DNA of 64,000 nt, from the NCBI RefSeq assembly GCF_000020365.1, contig NC_012108.1:372001-436000 (forward strand), given 5' to 3'. Numbering within the stretch: the stretch's first letter is position 1; each line of letters begins with the position of its first letter. A program made the position numbers and the translations under genes. The notes beneath the pieces were generated by a model that saw only the letters and a list, made by a program, of their open reading frames with translations, was not told where the DNA came from and made no database searches. Shown here piece after piece: positions 11,208 through 18,899 of this stretch. Source of the DNA: Desulforapulum autotrophicum HRM2. GTDB taxonomy: Bacteria; Desulfobacterota; Desulfobacteria; Desulfobacterales; Desulfobacteraceae.

Positions 11208-12911
11208 ATGAGGAAATCTCAATTGAAATCAAGAATTTTGCTCCTGATGGTCTTTATCGTGGTCGCTCTGTCGGTGTTCTCCCCCATTTCTTCCCTTGTT
11301 GCCCAGGAAGAAAAACAGGGCACAGAAGTCGCCGAGTCAACAATAACCAAGGAAGAAAAATATATTCTTACCCTCAAAACCATGATTGGGGATATGCAGA
11401 ATTTGAGAAGACAGATCGCAGCCAAGGAAAAGGCGCTTTCAAATGCTCAACTTCAGGTTGACAAGACCAGTATTTCCGATGAAATCAATAAAATCGCAGG
11501 TCGCCTCCATGCCCTGGAGCGTGATTTTGACCAGGTTTCCACGGGCATTGACCTTTCCATGTTTGATGAAAAGCCCCAGACGACCTTTAAGTGGGAGGAT
11601 GAAGTGCTGGATCTTTTGCGGCCGATTATCCTGGAAGCCAAAAAAATGACGGCAAAGCCCCGCCAGATCGAAAAACTGCACAACGACATTGCCTATTATG
11701 AAGTCCGGCTCCCCATCCTTCAAAAGGCGACTGAAAACATTGATCTTCTCATGGCCCGGGCCAAGGATCAAACCCTTAAAAAAGAGTTTGCGGAGTTGAA
11801 AAAAGTCTGGTCGGATCGCCAGGAGCAGACCATGAATCAGATGAGCACGGCAAAGCTCAAGCTTGAGGAGTTGACCCGGGAAAAAAAGTCTGCCCTTGAC
11901 TCGTTGAGTGAGCTGTTTGAGCTGTTTTTTAAAAGCCGGGGTAAGAACCTGCTGCTTGCCACGGCTGCCTTTTTGGGTGTTTTTTTCATGCTTCGCCTCA
12001 TGCATCGATTTATCTACCGGGTCAGCCCCATCCACAGAAATCGACCGGTTTACATCCGCGTCTTTGATGTCCTTTATCACCTGGGCACAGGTCTGGGATC
12101 AACCTTTGCCTTTATCCTGGTGCTTTATGCCTGTGGCGACTGGGTGCTGATCACCCTGATTTCCCTGTTCCTCCTGGGGTTTATCTGGACTGCCAAGAAA
12201 AATATCATGCAATTCTGGAAGGAGATTAAACTGCTGCTCAACCTTGGGTCCGTAAGGGAAAATGAACGGCTGATCTACCATGGAGTCCCCTGGAAGGTAG
12301 TTTCCCTGAATCTCTACAGTGAGCTTGAGAATCCAGCCTTAAAGAGTCGGCTCAGACTTCCCCTGGCGGCCTTTATGGAGCTTACCTCTTATCCCTGTCA
12401 TGCAGATGAGCCCTGGTTTCCCTGTCGGGAAAAAGAGTGGGTGATCCTGTCCGACGGTACCCGGGGAGAGGTCGTAAGCCAGACCCATGAGATGGTGCGA
12501 CTGGCCTTGAGGGGAGGTGCCTTTAAAACCTATCCAACCCAGGATTTTCTGGCCCAGGCACCCCTGAATCTTTCCCACAACTTCCGGCTGAAGGTGGTCT
12601 TTGGCATTGACTACAAACACCAGGGTGACTGTACCCATAAAATTCCAGAACAGCTGGGAAAAAACGTCACGGAAAAACTTGCGGCAAATGGGTTTGGCGA
12701 GGATCTTATTTTGTTGAGGGTGGATTTTAAGACAGCTGCTGCATCGTCCCTGGACTTTGAAATTATCGCAGATTTCAACGGTCGTTCCGCCCCGCTATAC
12801 GGCAGGCTGACCCGGGAAATTCAGCGGTTCTCTGTGGATGCCTGTAACCAATTCGGGTGGGAGATTCCGTTTACCCAGGTTACCCTTCACCAGGCTTCAA
12901 ACACAAATTAG
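11208..12911 (+). CDS. MscS-like membrane protein with periplasmic coiled-coil domain
   Basis: A 567-residue envelope protein. Residues 1-32 look like a signal peptide (LLLMVFIVVALSVFSPISSL). A long charged coiled-coil region follows to about residue 240, with heptad-rich stretches such as MQNLRRQIAAKEKALSNAQL. Two hydrophobic segments at about 248-265 and 295-330 (FAFILVLYACGDWVLITLIS) are transmembrane helices. The C-terminal soluble part (VILSDGTRGEVVSQTHEMVR, then LRLKVVFGIDY-like strands) resembles the cytoplasmic beta domain of MscS-type channels. It is longer and more divergent than typical MscS, so channel function is inference. ATG 11208 lacks a good ribosome site; a TTG at 11222 has GAGG eight bases upstream. 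The TAG stop overlaps a repeat end. Confidence 0.6.
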   Translation: MRKSQLKSRILLLMVFIVVALSVFSPISSLVAQEEKQGTEVAESTITKEEKYILTLKTMIGDMQNLRRQIAAKEKALSNAQLQVDKTSISDEINKIAGRLHALERDFDQVSTGIDLSMFDEKPQTTFKWEDEVLDLLRPIILEAKKMTAKPRQIEKLHNDIAYYEVRLPILQKATENIDLLMARAKDQTLKKEFAELKKVWSDRQEQTMNQMSTAKLKLEELTREKKSALDSLSELFELFFKSRGKNLLLATAAFLGVFFMLRLMHRFIYRVSPIHRNRPVYIRVFDVLYHLGTGLGSTFAFILVLYACGDWVLITLISLFLLGFIWTAKKNIMQFWKEIKLLLNLGSVRENERLIYHGVPWKVVSLNLYSELENPALKSRLRLPLAAFMELTSYPCHADEPWFPCREKEWVILSDGTRGEVVSQTHEMVRLALRGGAFKTYPTQDFLAQAPLNLSHNFRLKVVFGIDYKHQGDCTHKIPEQLGKNVTEKLAANGFGEDLILLRVDFKTAAASSLDFEIIADFNGRSAPLYGRLTREIQRFSVDACNQFGWEIPFTQVTLHQASNTN

Positions 12912-12932
12912 GGCTCAGATGTAAATAATTCC
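12908..12932. repeat. Solo end of the GGG-CTCA repeat family
   Basis: The sequence TTAGGGCTCAGATGTAAATA plus ATTCC matches an end of the 53831-53992 element closely. No matching partner end was found in 12933-13198. Its TTAG contributes the stop codon of the upstream gene. The remaining 266 bases to the next gene hold nothing recognised. Confidence 0.55.
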
Positions 12933-13198
12933 AGGGCGGCGTTTTGTCGCATCTGGACCTGCGGTACAATCGCCAGGGCCGGAGCAGGGTGTCTGTCCTG
13001 GTATTATTCCCAGGTTTTACCTGGCATTTTCCCGGTGTTCTTTTGGTCTTATCTGTTGTTGACCTTTTCCCTGATAAGCTGAATAATCAACACTTGCGAA
13101 TGGGCTGTCTTGAAAAAGGTTCTTCTCATCACTGGGCCATGTCCATGGAAACATGGAGTTTATTTCCGTTACAACCTTTTTAAATGAGGTGATCTAAA

Positions 13199-13489
13199 AT
13201 GGGAGTTAAAAAGACCACGAAGAAAAGTGGCAGGAAAAGGATTGAATTTACCTTCCACGCCCCTGGGGCGACTGAAGTCATGATTTTTGGGGATTTCAAC
13301 AAGTGGAACGGCAAAAAACATCGCATGAAAAAAGGAAGCCTCGGGGTCTGGAAAAAAACCCTGGTGCTTGCCCCTGGAACCTATGAGTATAAGTACCGTG
13401 TTGACGGAAAATGGCAGGAGGACCCCACAACCCTTCATAGCAGGCTGAACCCCTTTGGCACCTATAATAACTTATTGACAGTGAAATAG
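13199..13489 (+). CDS. Small stand-alone glycogen-binding (CBM48/AMPK1-CBM-like) protein
   Basis: A 96-residue cytoplasmic protein that is essentially one carbohydrate-binding module 48 domain. After a basic N-terminus (VKKTTKKSGRKR) comes the beta-sandwich pattern FTFHAPGATEVMIFGDFNKW, then GVWKKTLVLAPGTYEYKYRV and DGKWQEDP. The aromatic residues W in FNKW and W in GVWKK are the usual glucan contacts of the family. Most such modules are fused to branching enzyme or pullulanase, so the solo form is notable and may act as an adaptor. GAGGTGATC lies just before the ATG. No glycogen gene is adjacent in the window; the next gene is a lone receiver. Confidence 0.75.
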   Translation: MGVKKTTKKSGRKRIEFTFHAPGATEVMIFGDFNKWNGKKHRMKKGSLGVWKKTLVLAPGTYEYKYRVDGKWQEDPTTLHSRLNPFGTYNNLLTVK

Positions 13490-13549
13490 ACCCAATGATA
13501 CTGGAAGCACCTGTAAATGCAACCCCCGGGATTGTCATGGGGGCTATAT

Positions 13550-13966
13550 ATGAAAGAGGCTGATCATCAATACCGCGTTCTCATCATTGACGATGAACCC
13601 ATGATTCTGGATATATTAGAACTTTACCTCTCTTTGGGAGAATACAAATACAGGGTAACGACTGCCGAAAATGGTATCGAAGGCTTAAAAAACATTGCCT
13701 CTGATTCCTATGACCTGATCATAACAGACCTATCCATGCCCGGGCTTACGGGCACTCAGATTGTCGAACATGTTAAAAAAGGAAGTCACAGCCATACCCC
13801 GGTACTTGGAATATCAGGAATGCCATGGCTTTTTAAGGACAGCCCCTTTGATGCTGTGCTTTGCAAACCCTTTACCATGGAAATTTTCTTGAAAGCTGTC
13901 GCCGAACTCACTGAACCCAATTATTTTGCTGGTGAAACCCGGCAACAGACATCCCCTAGGGTGTGA
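13550..13966 (+). CDS. Stand-alone response regulator receiver
   Basis: A 138-residue single receiver domain without an output domain. The acidic pair is in VLIIDDEPM, the phospho-acceptor Asp in LIITDLSMPGLTGTQ, the switch Ser in LGISGMPW and the conserved Lys in AVLCKPFTME. The start at 13550 is preferred over an upstream in-frame ATG because GGGGG lies eight bases before it. No histidine kinase is adjacent; the partner is unknown. It follows the glycogen-binding gene by about 60 bases and may be co-transcribed. Confidence 0.8.
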   Translation: MKEADHQYRVLIIDDEPMILDILELYLSLGEYKYRVTTAENGIEGLKNIASDSYDLIITDLSMPGLTGTQIVEHVKKGSHSHTPVLGISGMPWLFKDSPFDAVLCKPFTMEIFLKAVAELTEPNYFAGETRQQTSPRV

Positions 13967-13984
13967 ATTACAATCAACGTCACC

Positions 13985-14008
13985 CCAGGGCTTTCTTGAT
14001 GGCCCTGG
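13985..14008 (+). terminator. Possible terminator hairpin after the receiver gene
   Basis: Stem CCAGGGC (13985-13991) with GCCCTGG (14002-14008) and a loop of 10, followed by a moderately T-rich stretch (gattttctt). Nothing else is recognised between 13967 and the next promoter. Confidence 0.4.
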
Positions 14009-14156
14009 CGATTTTCTTAGACGCACGCTACACGGCGATCATATCGTTTTTATTAATATTCCAGATGTTTTCTTTGTTGTTTTTTGGGAATCACCAGGCG
14101 TGTCCCCGTGAGATGGGTTTGAACTGTTAAAAATCAAGGGGAAATCAACAACTTTC

Positions 14157-14187
14157 TTGACATCCGGTGGAAAAAAGTTTCTATTGT
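14157..14187 (+). promoter_or_regulatory. Possible sigma-70 promoter for the amino-acid ABC operon
   Basis: TTGACA at 14157-14162 matches the -35 consensus, and TATTGT at 14182-14187 is an acceptable -10 with a long 19-base spacer. The substrate-binding protein gene starts 58 bases downstream. Confidence 0.35.
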
Positions 14188-14244
14188 ATCGTTTTAAGGT
14201 AAATTTTGTAAGTCAACCCAAAAATGAATGAAAGGAAATGAACC

Positions 14245-14997
14245 ATGCTAAAGAGAAACTTGATTTTGCTTGTGGCTGCCGTAAGTTTGATCGTGGCCGG
14301 TACCACGACCGCCTTTGCCGGTAAAAAGATCGTTAATGGAATTGATGCAAACTTTCCGCCCTTTGCCTATATTGACAAGACCGGAAAGCCTGCGGGGTTT
14401 GATGTTGAAGCCATGGAATGGATTGCAAAGGACCTGGGGCTTGAGGTTGAGCATATGCCCATTGACTGGGACGGGATCATCACCAGCCTTTTAACCAAAA
14501 AGATCGATATTATCGCTTCAGGTATGAGTATCACCCCGGACCGGTCTGAGAAAGTCACCTTCACCATCCCTTACTGGAAGATAAATCAGGTCATGGTGGT
14601 CAAGAAGGATTCGACCCTCACCATGAACGACCTCATGAAGGGTGGTAAAAAAATCGGTGTTCAGCAGGGAACCACTGAGGCAAAATGGCTTAAGGCCGAG
14701 TCCGAGCCAAGGGCCTGGAATTTCAAACTTGGCTACTACAGCTCCTCTCCCCTTGCCGTGGAAGATGTTTTGAACGGCAGGATCGCAGCTGCTGCCATGG
14801 ACGATGCACCTGCCCATGATGCTGTTTCCAAGAAGGATGTCAAGATCCTCGGAAACTTTGGCATGGAAGCCGAAGACTTTGGTTATGCAGTGAGAAAGGA
14901 TGAAACAGAACTCCTTGAAAAAATCAATGCAAGCCTTAAAAAACTCATGGCAACACCCTACTGGGATGAGCTTGCCGTAAAGTATAACCTGAAATAA
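14245..14997 (+). CDS. Polar amino-acid ABC transporter substrate-binding protein
   Basis: A 250-residue periplasmic solute-binding protein of family 3. The signal peptide is MLKRNLILLVAAVSLIVAGT with a cleavage site near AFAG. The mature part begins with KKIVNGIDANFPPFAYIDKT and GFDVEAMEWIAKDLGLEVE, the standard first lobe. DIIASGMSITPDRSEKVTFT and VQQGTTEAKW are the hinge and second-lobe motifs that contact the amino-acid backbone. AAGGAAATG precedes the start. It is followed by a strong hairpin and then the permease, ATPase and second permease genes. The ligand could be any polar or charged amino acid; the sequence alone does not decide. Confidence 0.88.
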   Translation: MLKRNLILLVAAVSLIVAGTTTAFAGKKIVNGIDANFPPFAYIDKTGKPAGFDVEAMEWIAKDLGLEVEHMPIDWDGIITSLLTKKIDIIASGMSITPDRSEKVTFTIPYWKINQVMVVKKDSTLTMNDLMKGGKKIGVQQGTTEAKWLKAESEPRAWNFKLGYYSSSPLAVEDVLNGRIAAAAMDDAPAHDAVSKKDVKILGNFGMEAEDFGYAVRKDETELLEKINASLKKLMATPYWDELAVKYNLK

Positions 14998-15000
14998 ATG

Positions 15001-15038
15001 AAAAAGGCGGGGGTGCCGTGGGTGTCCCCGCCTTTTTT
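15001..15038 (+). terminator. Strong intra-operon terminator/attenuator
   Basis: AAAAAGGCGGGG pairs with CCCCGCCTTTTT around a 13-base loop, ending in a T run. It lies between the binding-protein gene and its permeases. Such hairpins commonly raise the binding-protein to membrane-component ratio by partial termination or mRNA stabilisation. Confidence 0.85.
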
Positions 15039-15054
15039 GTGTCTGGTCTGATCC

Positions 15055-15732
15055 ATGCTTGAAAGTCTTATTGTCATAAAAGATGCACTCCCTTTTTTAA
15101 TCAGGGGATCACTTACCACAGGAGCCATTGTCTTGGGTGCCATGTTTATAGGGCTTGTTCTGGGGCTTACAATGGCCTGCGGCATGGTCTATGGCCGTAA
15201 ATGGGTTCGTCGAGTGGTGGGGTTTTACGTCTGGTTTTTCCAGGGCGTGCCCGTGCTGGTCCTTTTGTTCCTCTTTTATTTTGGCCTGTTTAATTTCATG
15301 GGTCTTACCTTTCCGGCCGTTGTTGCCGTTACCCTTGTCCTTGGCATGACCACGGCCGCTTACCAGGCAAACATCTTCAGGGGGGCGATGCTTTCGATTC
15401 CCAGCGGTCAGTTCAAGGCAGCCAATGCCCTTGGTATGAGCAATGTCCAGGCCATTGTGTACATTGTGCTGCCCCAGGTGCTTCGCATCTCCATTCCAGC
15501 CTGGTCCAACGAGTTTTCCATCATCCTCAAGGATTCGGCCCTGGCTTTTGTCATCGGCGCACCTGAAATTATGGCCAGGACCCAGTTTGTCGCTTCAAGA
15601 ACCTACCAGCATCTTCCCCTGTACATCACGGCAGGTCTTCTTTATTTCGTCCTGACCTGGTCCGGCGTAAAGGGGTTGAGGGCACTGGAAAACAAGGTCC
15701 GGATTCCGGGCTATTCGCACCAGGGAAATTAA
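15055..15732 (+). CDS. Polar amino-acid ABC transporter permease
   Basis: A 225-residue inner-membrane permease of the HisM/GlnP family. Hydrophobic helices include TTGAIVLGAMFIGLVLGLTM and VLVLLFLFYFGLFNFMGLTF. The family loop that contacts the ATPase reads KAANALGMSNVQAIVYIVLP (EAA-like motif, here with AANALG). It lies between the binding protein and the ATPase and ends two bases before the ATPase start, consistent with one operon. It probably forms a heterodimer with the permease at 16496-17161. Confidence 0.88.
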   Translation: MLESLIVIKDALPFLIRGSLTTGAIVLGAMFIGLVLGLTMACGMVYGRKWVRRVVGFYVWFFQGVPVLVLLFLFYFGLFNFMGLTFPAVVAVTLVLGMTTAAYQANIFRGAMLSIPSGQFKAANALGMSNVQAIVYIVLPQVLRISIPAWSNEFSIILKDSALAFVIGAPEIMARTQFVASRTYQHLPLYITAGLLYFVLTWSGVKGLRALENKVRIPGYSHQGN

Positions 15733-15734
15733 CA

Positions 15735-16499
15735 ATGACTCCTTCTGAATCCATCCTGAACGTTGAAAACCTCACCAAATCCTTTGGGGAGACCCAGATT
15801 CTCAAGGGGATTGATATGTCAATCTCCAAGGGAGCCATCAAGATCCTCATCGGCCCGTCAGGAGGCGGTAAAAGCACCCTTTTACAATGCCTTAACTGCC
15901 TTGTCACCCCAGATACAGGAACCATCCGGTTTAACGGTGAGTTGGTGGATATTCATAAGAAAAAAGAGCTTTACGCCTTTCGCCAGAAGATGGGTATGAT
16001 CTTCCAGGATTTTAATCTTTTTGATCATCTGCCTGCGGTTGACAACATCATCATTGCCCTCTGCAAGGTCAAGCGAATGAAAAAGGCGGCCGCCCTGAAG
16101 CGGGCCATGGTCGAGCTTGACCAGGTGGGGCTGGCAGATAAAGCCCACCTCTACCCTGCTGAACTTTCCGGTGGCCAGAAACAGCGGGTGGCCATTGCAA
16201 GGGCACTTGCCATGGATCCCAGGGTGCTGCTTCTGGACGAGCCTACATCTGCCCTTGATCCTGAACTTGTGGGGGAGGTGGTGGCGGTGATACGCGCCCT
16301 TGCCCAGAAGGGAATGACCATGATCATGGCGACCCATCAGATCAGCCTTATCCGCAACCTTGCCGATGAGATCCTTTTCATGAAAGACGGTGTTATCGTG
16401 GAGCAGGGAACTCCGGATGAACTTTTGGGAACAGAGTGTTCAAGCTTTAGCCAGGGATTCTGTGACCGGCTCAATGAACTTGCCGGGGAGGACAGTTGA
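15735..16499 (+). CDS. Polar amino-acid ABC transporter ATP-binding protein
   Basis: A 254-residue GlnQ/HisP-type ATPase. Walker A is GPSGGGKST, the Q-loop is in GMIFQDFNLFDH, the signature LSGGQKQRVAIARALA, Walker B VLLLDEPTSALD and the switch His in MATHQIS. All catalytic residues are present. It overlaps the following permease by up to four bases, which indicates coupled translation. It powers the uptake system with the two permeases and the binding protein at 14245. Confidence 0.93.
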   Translation: MTPSESILNVENLTKSFGETQILKGIDMSISKGAIKILIGPSGGGKSTLLQCLNCLVTPDTGTIRFNGELVDIHKKKELYAFRQKMGMIFQDFNLFDHLPAVDNIIIALCKVKRMKKAAALKRAMVELDQVGLADKAHLYPAELSGGQKQRVAIARALAMDPRVLLLDEPTSALDPELVGEVVAVIRALAQKGMTMIMATHQISLIRNLADEILFMKDGVIVEQGTPDELLGTECSSFSQGFCDRLNELAGEDS

Positions 16500-17161
16500 T
16501 CGTGGCGGATGTGACTTTTTTCCAGGAACTTTTCACCGGCCTGAACAGAGGCCTTGGCATGAGTCTGCTGCTCATCGTTCCCTCTGCCCTGGGTGGTGTT
16601 GTCATCGGTATTACCGCCGGGGCCATAAGGGCCTTTGGCAGCAAAACATCTGCAAGGATCGGGGACGGGTATGCCGCCCTTTTCCGGGGAACTCCCCTGG
16701 TTGTTCAGCTATTCGTGCTCTATTTCGGGCTTCCCAACATTGGCATCTATTTTTCCCCCTACTGGGCCGCTGTCACCGGCTTTATCCTGTGCAGTGGTGC
16801 CTACCAGTCTGAATATGTGAGGGGTGCCCTTTTGTCCATCCGGAAGAATCAGTACCTTGCCGCCGAGGCCCTTGGTTTTACAAGGATTCAGACCCTTGTC
16901 TGGGTCATCATTCCCCAGGCCATGCGCCGGGCACTTCCCGGTTGTGGCAACGAGATCGTCTACCTGATCAAGTACTCGTCCCTTGCCTATGTGGTCACCT
17001 TCATGGAGCTGACCGGGGAGGGCAAGACCATAGCGACCGAATATTTCCGATTCACAGAGGTGTTTCTTGTGATCGGGTGCTATTACCTCGTGCTGGTATC
17101 CCTGGCAAAGATCATCCTCAGGAAGGCTGAACAGGCCCTCCATGTGCCGGGTTTTGGATAA
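16496..17161 (+). CDS. Second polar amino-acid ABC transporter permease
   Basis: A 221-residue HisM/GlnP-family permease, paired with the one at 15055. Hydrophobic segments include LLLIVPSALGGVVIGITAGA and FRGTPLVVQLFVLYFGLPNI, and the EAA-like loop is LAAEALGFTRIQTLVWVIIP. The start is either TTG 16496 (overlapping the ATPase stop) or GTG 16502, both behind GGAGGA at 16487-16492; the GTG has the more usual spacing. The TAA stop coincides with the first bases of the repeat array that follows. Confidence 0.85.
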   Translation: MIVADVTFFQELFTGLNRGLGMSLLLIVPSALGGVVIGITAGAIRAFGSKTSARIGDGYAALFRGTPLVVQLFVLYFGLPNIGIYFSPYWAAVTGFILCSGAYQSEYVRGALLSIRKNQYLAAEALGFTRIQTLVWVIIPQAMRRALPGCGNEIVYLIKYSSLAYVVTFMELTGEGKTIATEYFRFTEVFLVIGCYYLVLVSLAKIILRKAEQALHVPGFG

Positions 17162-17225
17162 CCGGCACGGCCGGAGCGAGGTATTTGCTCTCGGCCACAA
17201 CGAAGCATGAAACTCGACAGTAGTA

Positions 17226-17365
17226 GGCAGGCGGGAACGGGTGTTGCCCTGAACGGATTAAATGGCAACGGTGGACACGAGGTCCAAGGAGTTGCCATTT
17301 TCCTCGGAGCAGGCCATGGACGGCCTGCGAGAATGAGAGAAGGGTAACACCCGTTTCCGCCTGCC
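17226..17365. repeat. Folded module H2 of array R1
   Basis: Outer arms 17226-17250 and 17341-17365 pair at 23 of 25 positions (core GGGTGTTGCCCT). Inside, AATGGCAAC (17261-17269) pairs with GTTGCCATT (17291-17299), and AGGCC (17311) with GGCCT (17322-17326). It would fold as a multi-branched cruciform or RNA. The equivalent in R2 is 52381-52515. Confidence 0.8.
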
Positions 17366-17459
17366 GGTCGAAACTATTTTCATATAACGGCCATGTCGGC
17401 CTGCCGACACAACGAAGCATGAAACACGATAATACCGGGCAGGCGATAGTACCATTCCG

Positions 17460-17637
17460 CCCTCTTTGGTTACCCTGACCGGAACGGTAAACGTCGGGGG
17501 AATTTCTGCCCTTCCAGACTAAAGCGCAGGAACTGCGGGCTAAAGTCCTCAAACAGCCTGCGCTTCTTAACGCCTGGAAGGGCAAAAATCCTAACCCCTT
17601 TGGTTTACAATGTTCCAGTCAGGGAAACCAAAGAGGG
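17460..17637. repeat. Folded module H4 of array R1
   Basis: A nested hairpin of about 178 bases: CCCTCTTTGGTT...CCCTGACCGGAAC pairs with GTTCC...TCAGGG...AACCAAAGAGGG; then TGCCCTTCCAG (17507-17517) with CTGGAAGGGCA (17574-17584); then AAGCGCAGG (17522-17530) with CCTGCGCTT (17557-17565). The equivalent in R2 is 52617-52795. Confidence 0.8.
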
Positions 17638-17810
17638 CTCTAAAGTCGAGACTTTCACAATGATGTTTCGACAAGAGTTTCTTATAAACCGGCACGGCCG
17701 GAGCGAGGTATGGCTCCGGCCTCAACGAATTTTGAAACACCTTCATTGACAATGCTTTGGCGAGTGTTTCATATAAAAAAAATGGGCATGGCCGGAGCAG
17801 GTCATGGGAG

Positions 17811-18635
17811 TTATTGCTCTGTGCCCATGCGATGCTGGCCCGAGTAGACATAAAGCCCCTCATCCCGAACCGATGCCAGGGTCATTCCCAGCTGGTTTGC
17901 CAGGTCAAGGGCCAGGGCCGTTGGCCGTGACATGCTGATGACGATCTCAATGCCGGCCCGGGCGGATTTCTGGATCATCTCATAGCTTGACCGGGACGAG
18001 AGAACCGCAACCCTTGCCTCTGACAATCGTTGTTCAAGAAAAAGTTTGCCAATGGCCTTGTCAAGGGCGTTGTGCCTGCCTGCATCTTCGGCCGTGGCGA
18101 TCTGTTCAAGCCGATTGTTGAGAACGGCCACACCATGGGAGGAAAAGCATCTTCTCCTCAGCTGCTGGATGGTCTTTAACTGGGATGCGGCCGCCATTGC
18201 CTCGGCAAAGGAGATCTTCATGGTTGACGGTACCGGCGTCAGTAATTTCCCCAGATCGTCAATTATTTCCCGCCCGCAGATGCCGCAGCTTGTCTGACTC
18301 ACGCGGCTTTTATTCCCAAGAATGGCGTTGACCTGTTCGTATCGTGCCTGGGTGAGCATGATTGCCGCAACATTGGAATTTTCACCGTCACAAAGGGCAA
18401 TGTCTCTAATATCTCCGGGATGGTCCACGATGCCTTCAGCAAGGCAGAATCCTGCGGCATGGGCCCGCTCATCCCCCGGGGTTCGCATGACCGTGGCGTA
18501 GGTTTTTCCCTGGATGTTGATGGCCAGGGGTTCTTCCTGGATGAGTTCCAGATCAATGGGCTTGATGCCGCCTGGAAGGTAATACCGGGCAACGATGGGT
18601 GTCAGCATTCGGTGAAGCGCGTCTTTCTTGTCCAT
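17811..18635 (-). CDS. fdhD: Formate dehydrogenase accessory sulfurtransferase FdhD
   Basis: FdhD transfers sulfur from a cysteine desulfurase to the bis-MGD cofactor so that formate dehydrogenase becomes active. The 274-residue protein shows the family N-terminus EEPLAINIQGKTYATVMRTP, GFCLAEGIV, the catalytic cysteine loop SQTSCGICGRE and FSSHGVAVLN, EDAGRHNALDKAIG. Both cysteines of CGIC are present. GGAGAG lies before the ATG. It stands alone on the minus strand, about 6 kb from the fdhA-fdhB-fdhE genes that it serves. Its 3' end adjoins repeat array R1. Confidence 0.93.
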   Translation of the reverse strand: MDKKDALHRMLTPIVARYYLPGGIKPIDLELIQEEPLAINIQGKTYATVMRTPGDERAHAAGFCLAEGIVDHPGDIRDIALCDGENSNVAAIMLTQARYEQVNAILGNKSRVSQTSCGICGREIIDDLGKLLTPVPSTMKISFAEAMAAASQLKTIQQLRRRCFSSHGVAVLNNRLEQIATAEDAGRHNALDKAIGKLFLEQRLSEARVAVLSSRSSYEMIQKSARAGIEIVISMSRPTALALDLANQLGMTLASVRDEGLYVYSGQHRMGTEQ

Positions 18636-18899
18636 TTCTCTCCAATTTCTGATTTGTGTCCTAGCTCAACCAGTGGCAATTGTAACTGACATGTTGAAAA
18701 AAGGACATGAAAATCCATATCATTTACCGGAATGATTCTGGGGCTTGAAAATATACTGTGGATTCATTAAATGAAAAAAAATTTCTATCTGGATTTGCAT
18801 TCAAGCTAACGGTGTGTTAGTGGAATTAAAGGTATGATTCGCTGCCGGTTCTACTGTATTTCACAAGCGTGTAGTCCTGACCCCAAAAATGGAGGCGAT

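Larger units (their letters stand above)
17158..17777. repeat. Palindromic repeat array R1: joint-H2-joint-H4-joint
   Basis: About 620 bases of non-coding, highly palindromic DNA. Three short REP-like joints (about 17158-17213, 17378-17427, 17681-17743) share the tail CAACGAA...TGAAAC, and the second and third open with TTTC(A/T)TATAA. Between them are two large folded modules, H2 (17226-17365) and H4 (17460-17637). A related array lies inverted at 52264-52886 with H2 and H4 in the opposite order, and a lone joint at 62612-62713. The first joint starts at the stop codon of the permease gene. Confidence 0.85.

Noticed and set aside
17118-17585. Apparent conserved ORF through the repeat array (also 52669-52926)
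   Set aside because: The similar translated sequences come from the same palindromic DNA in opposite orientations, not from coding selection.
17158-17777. CRISPR array
   Set aside because: Joints are few, unequal and separated by homologous folded modules, not by unique spacers; no cas genes.
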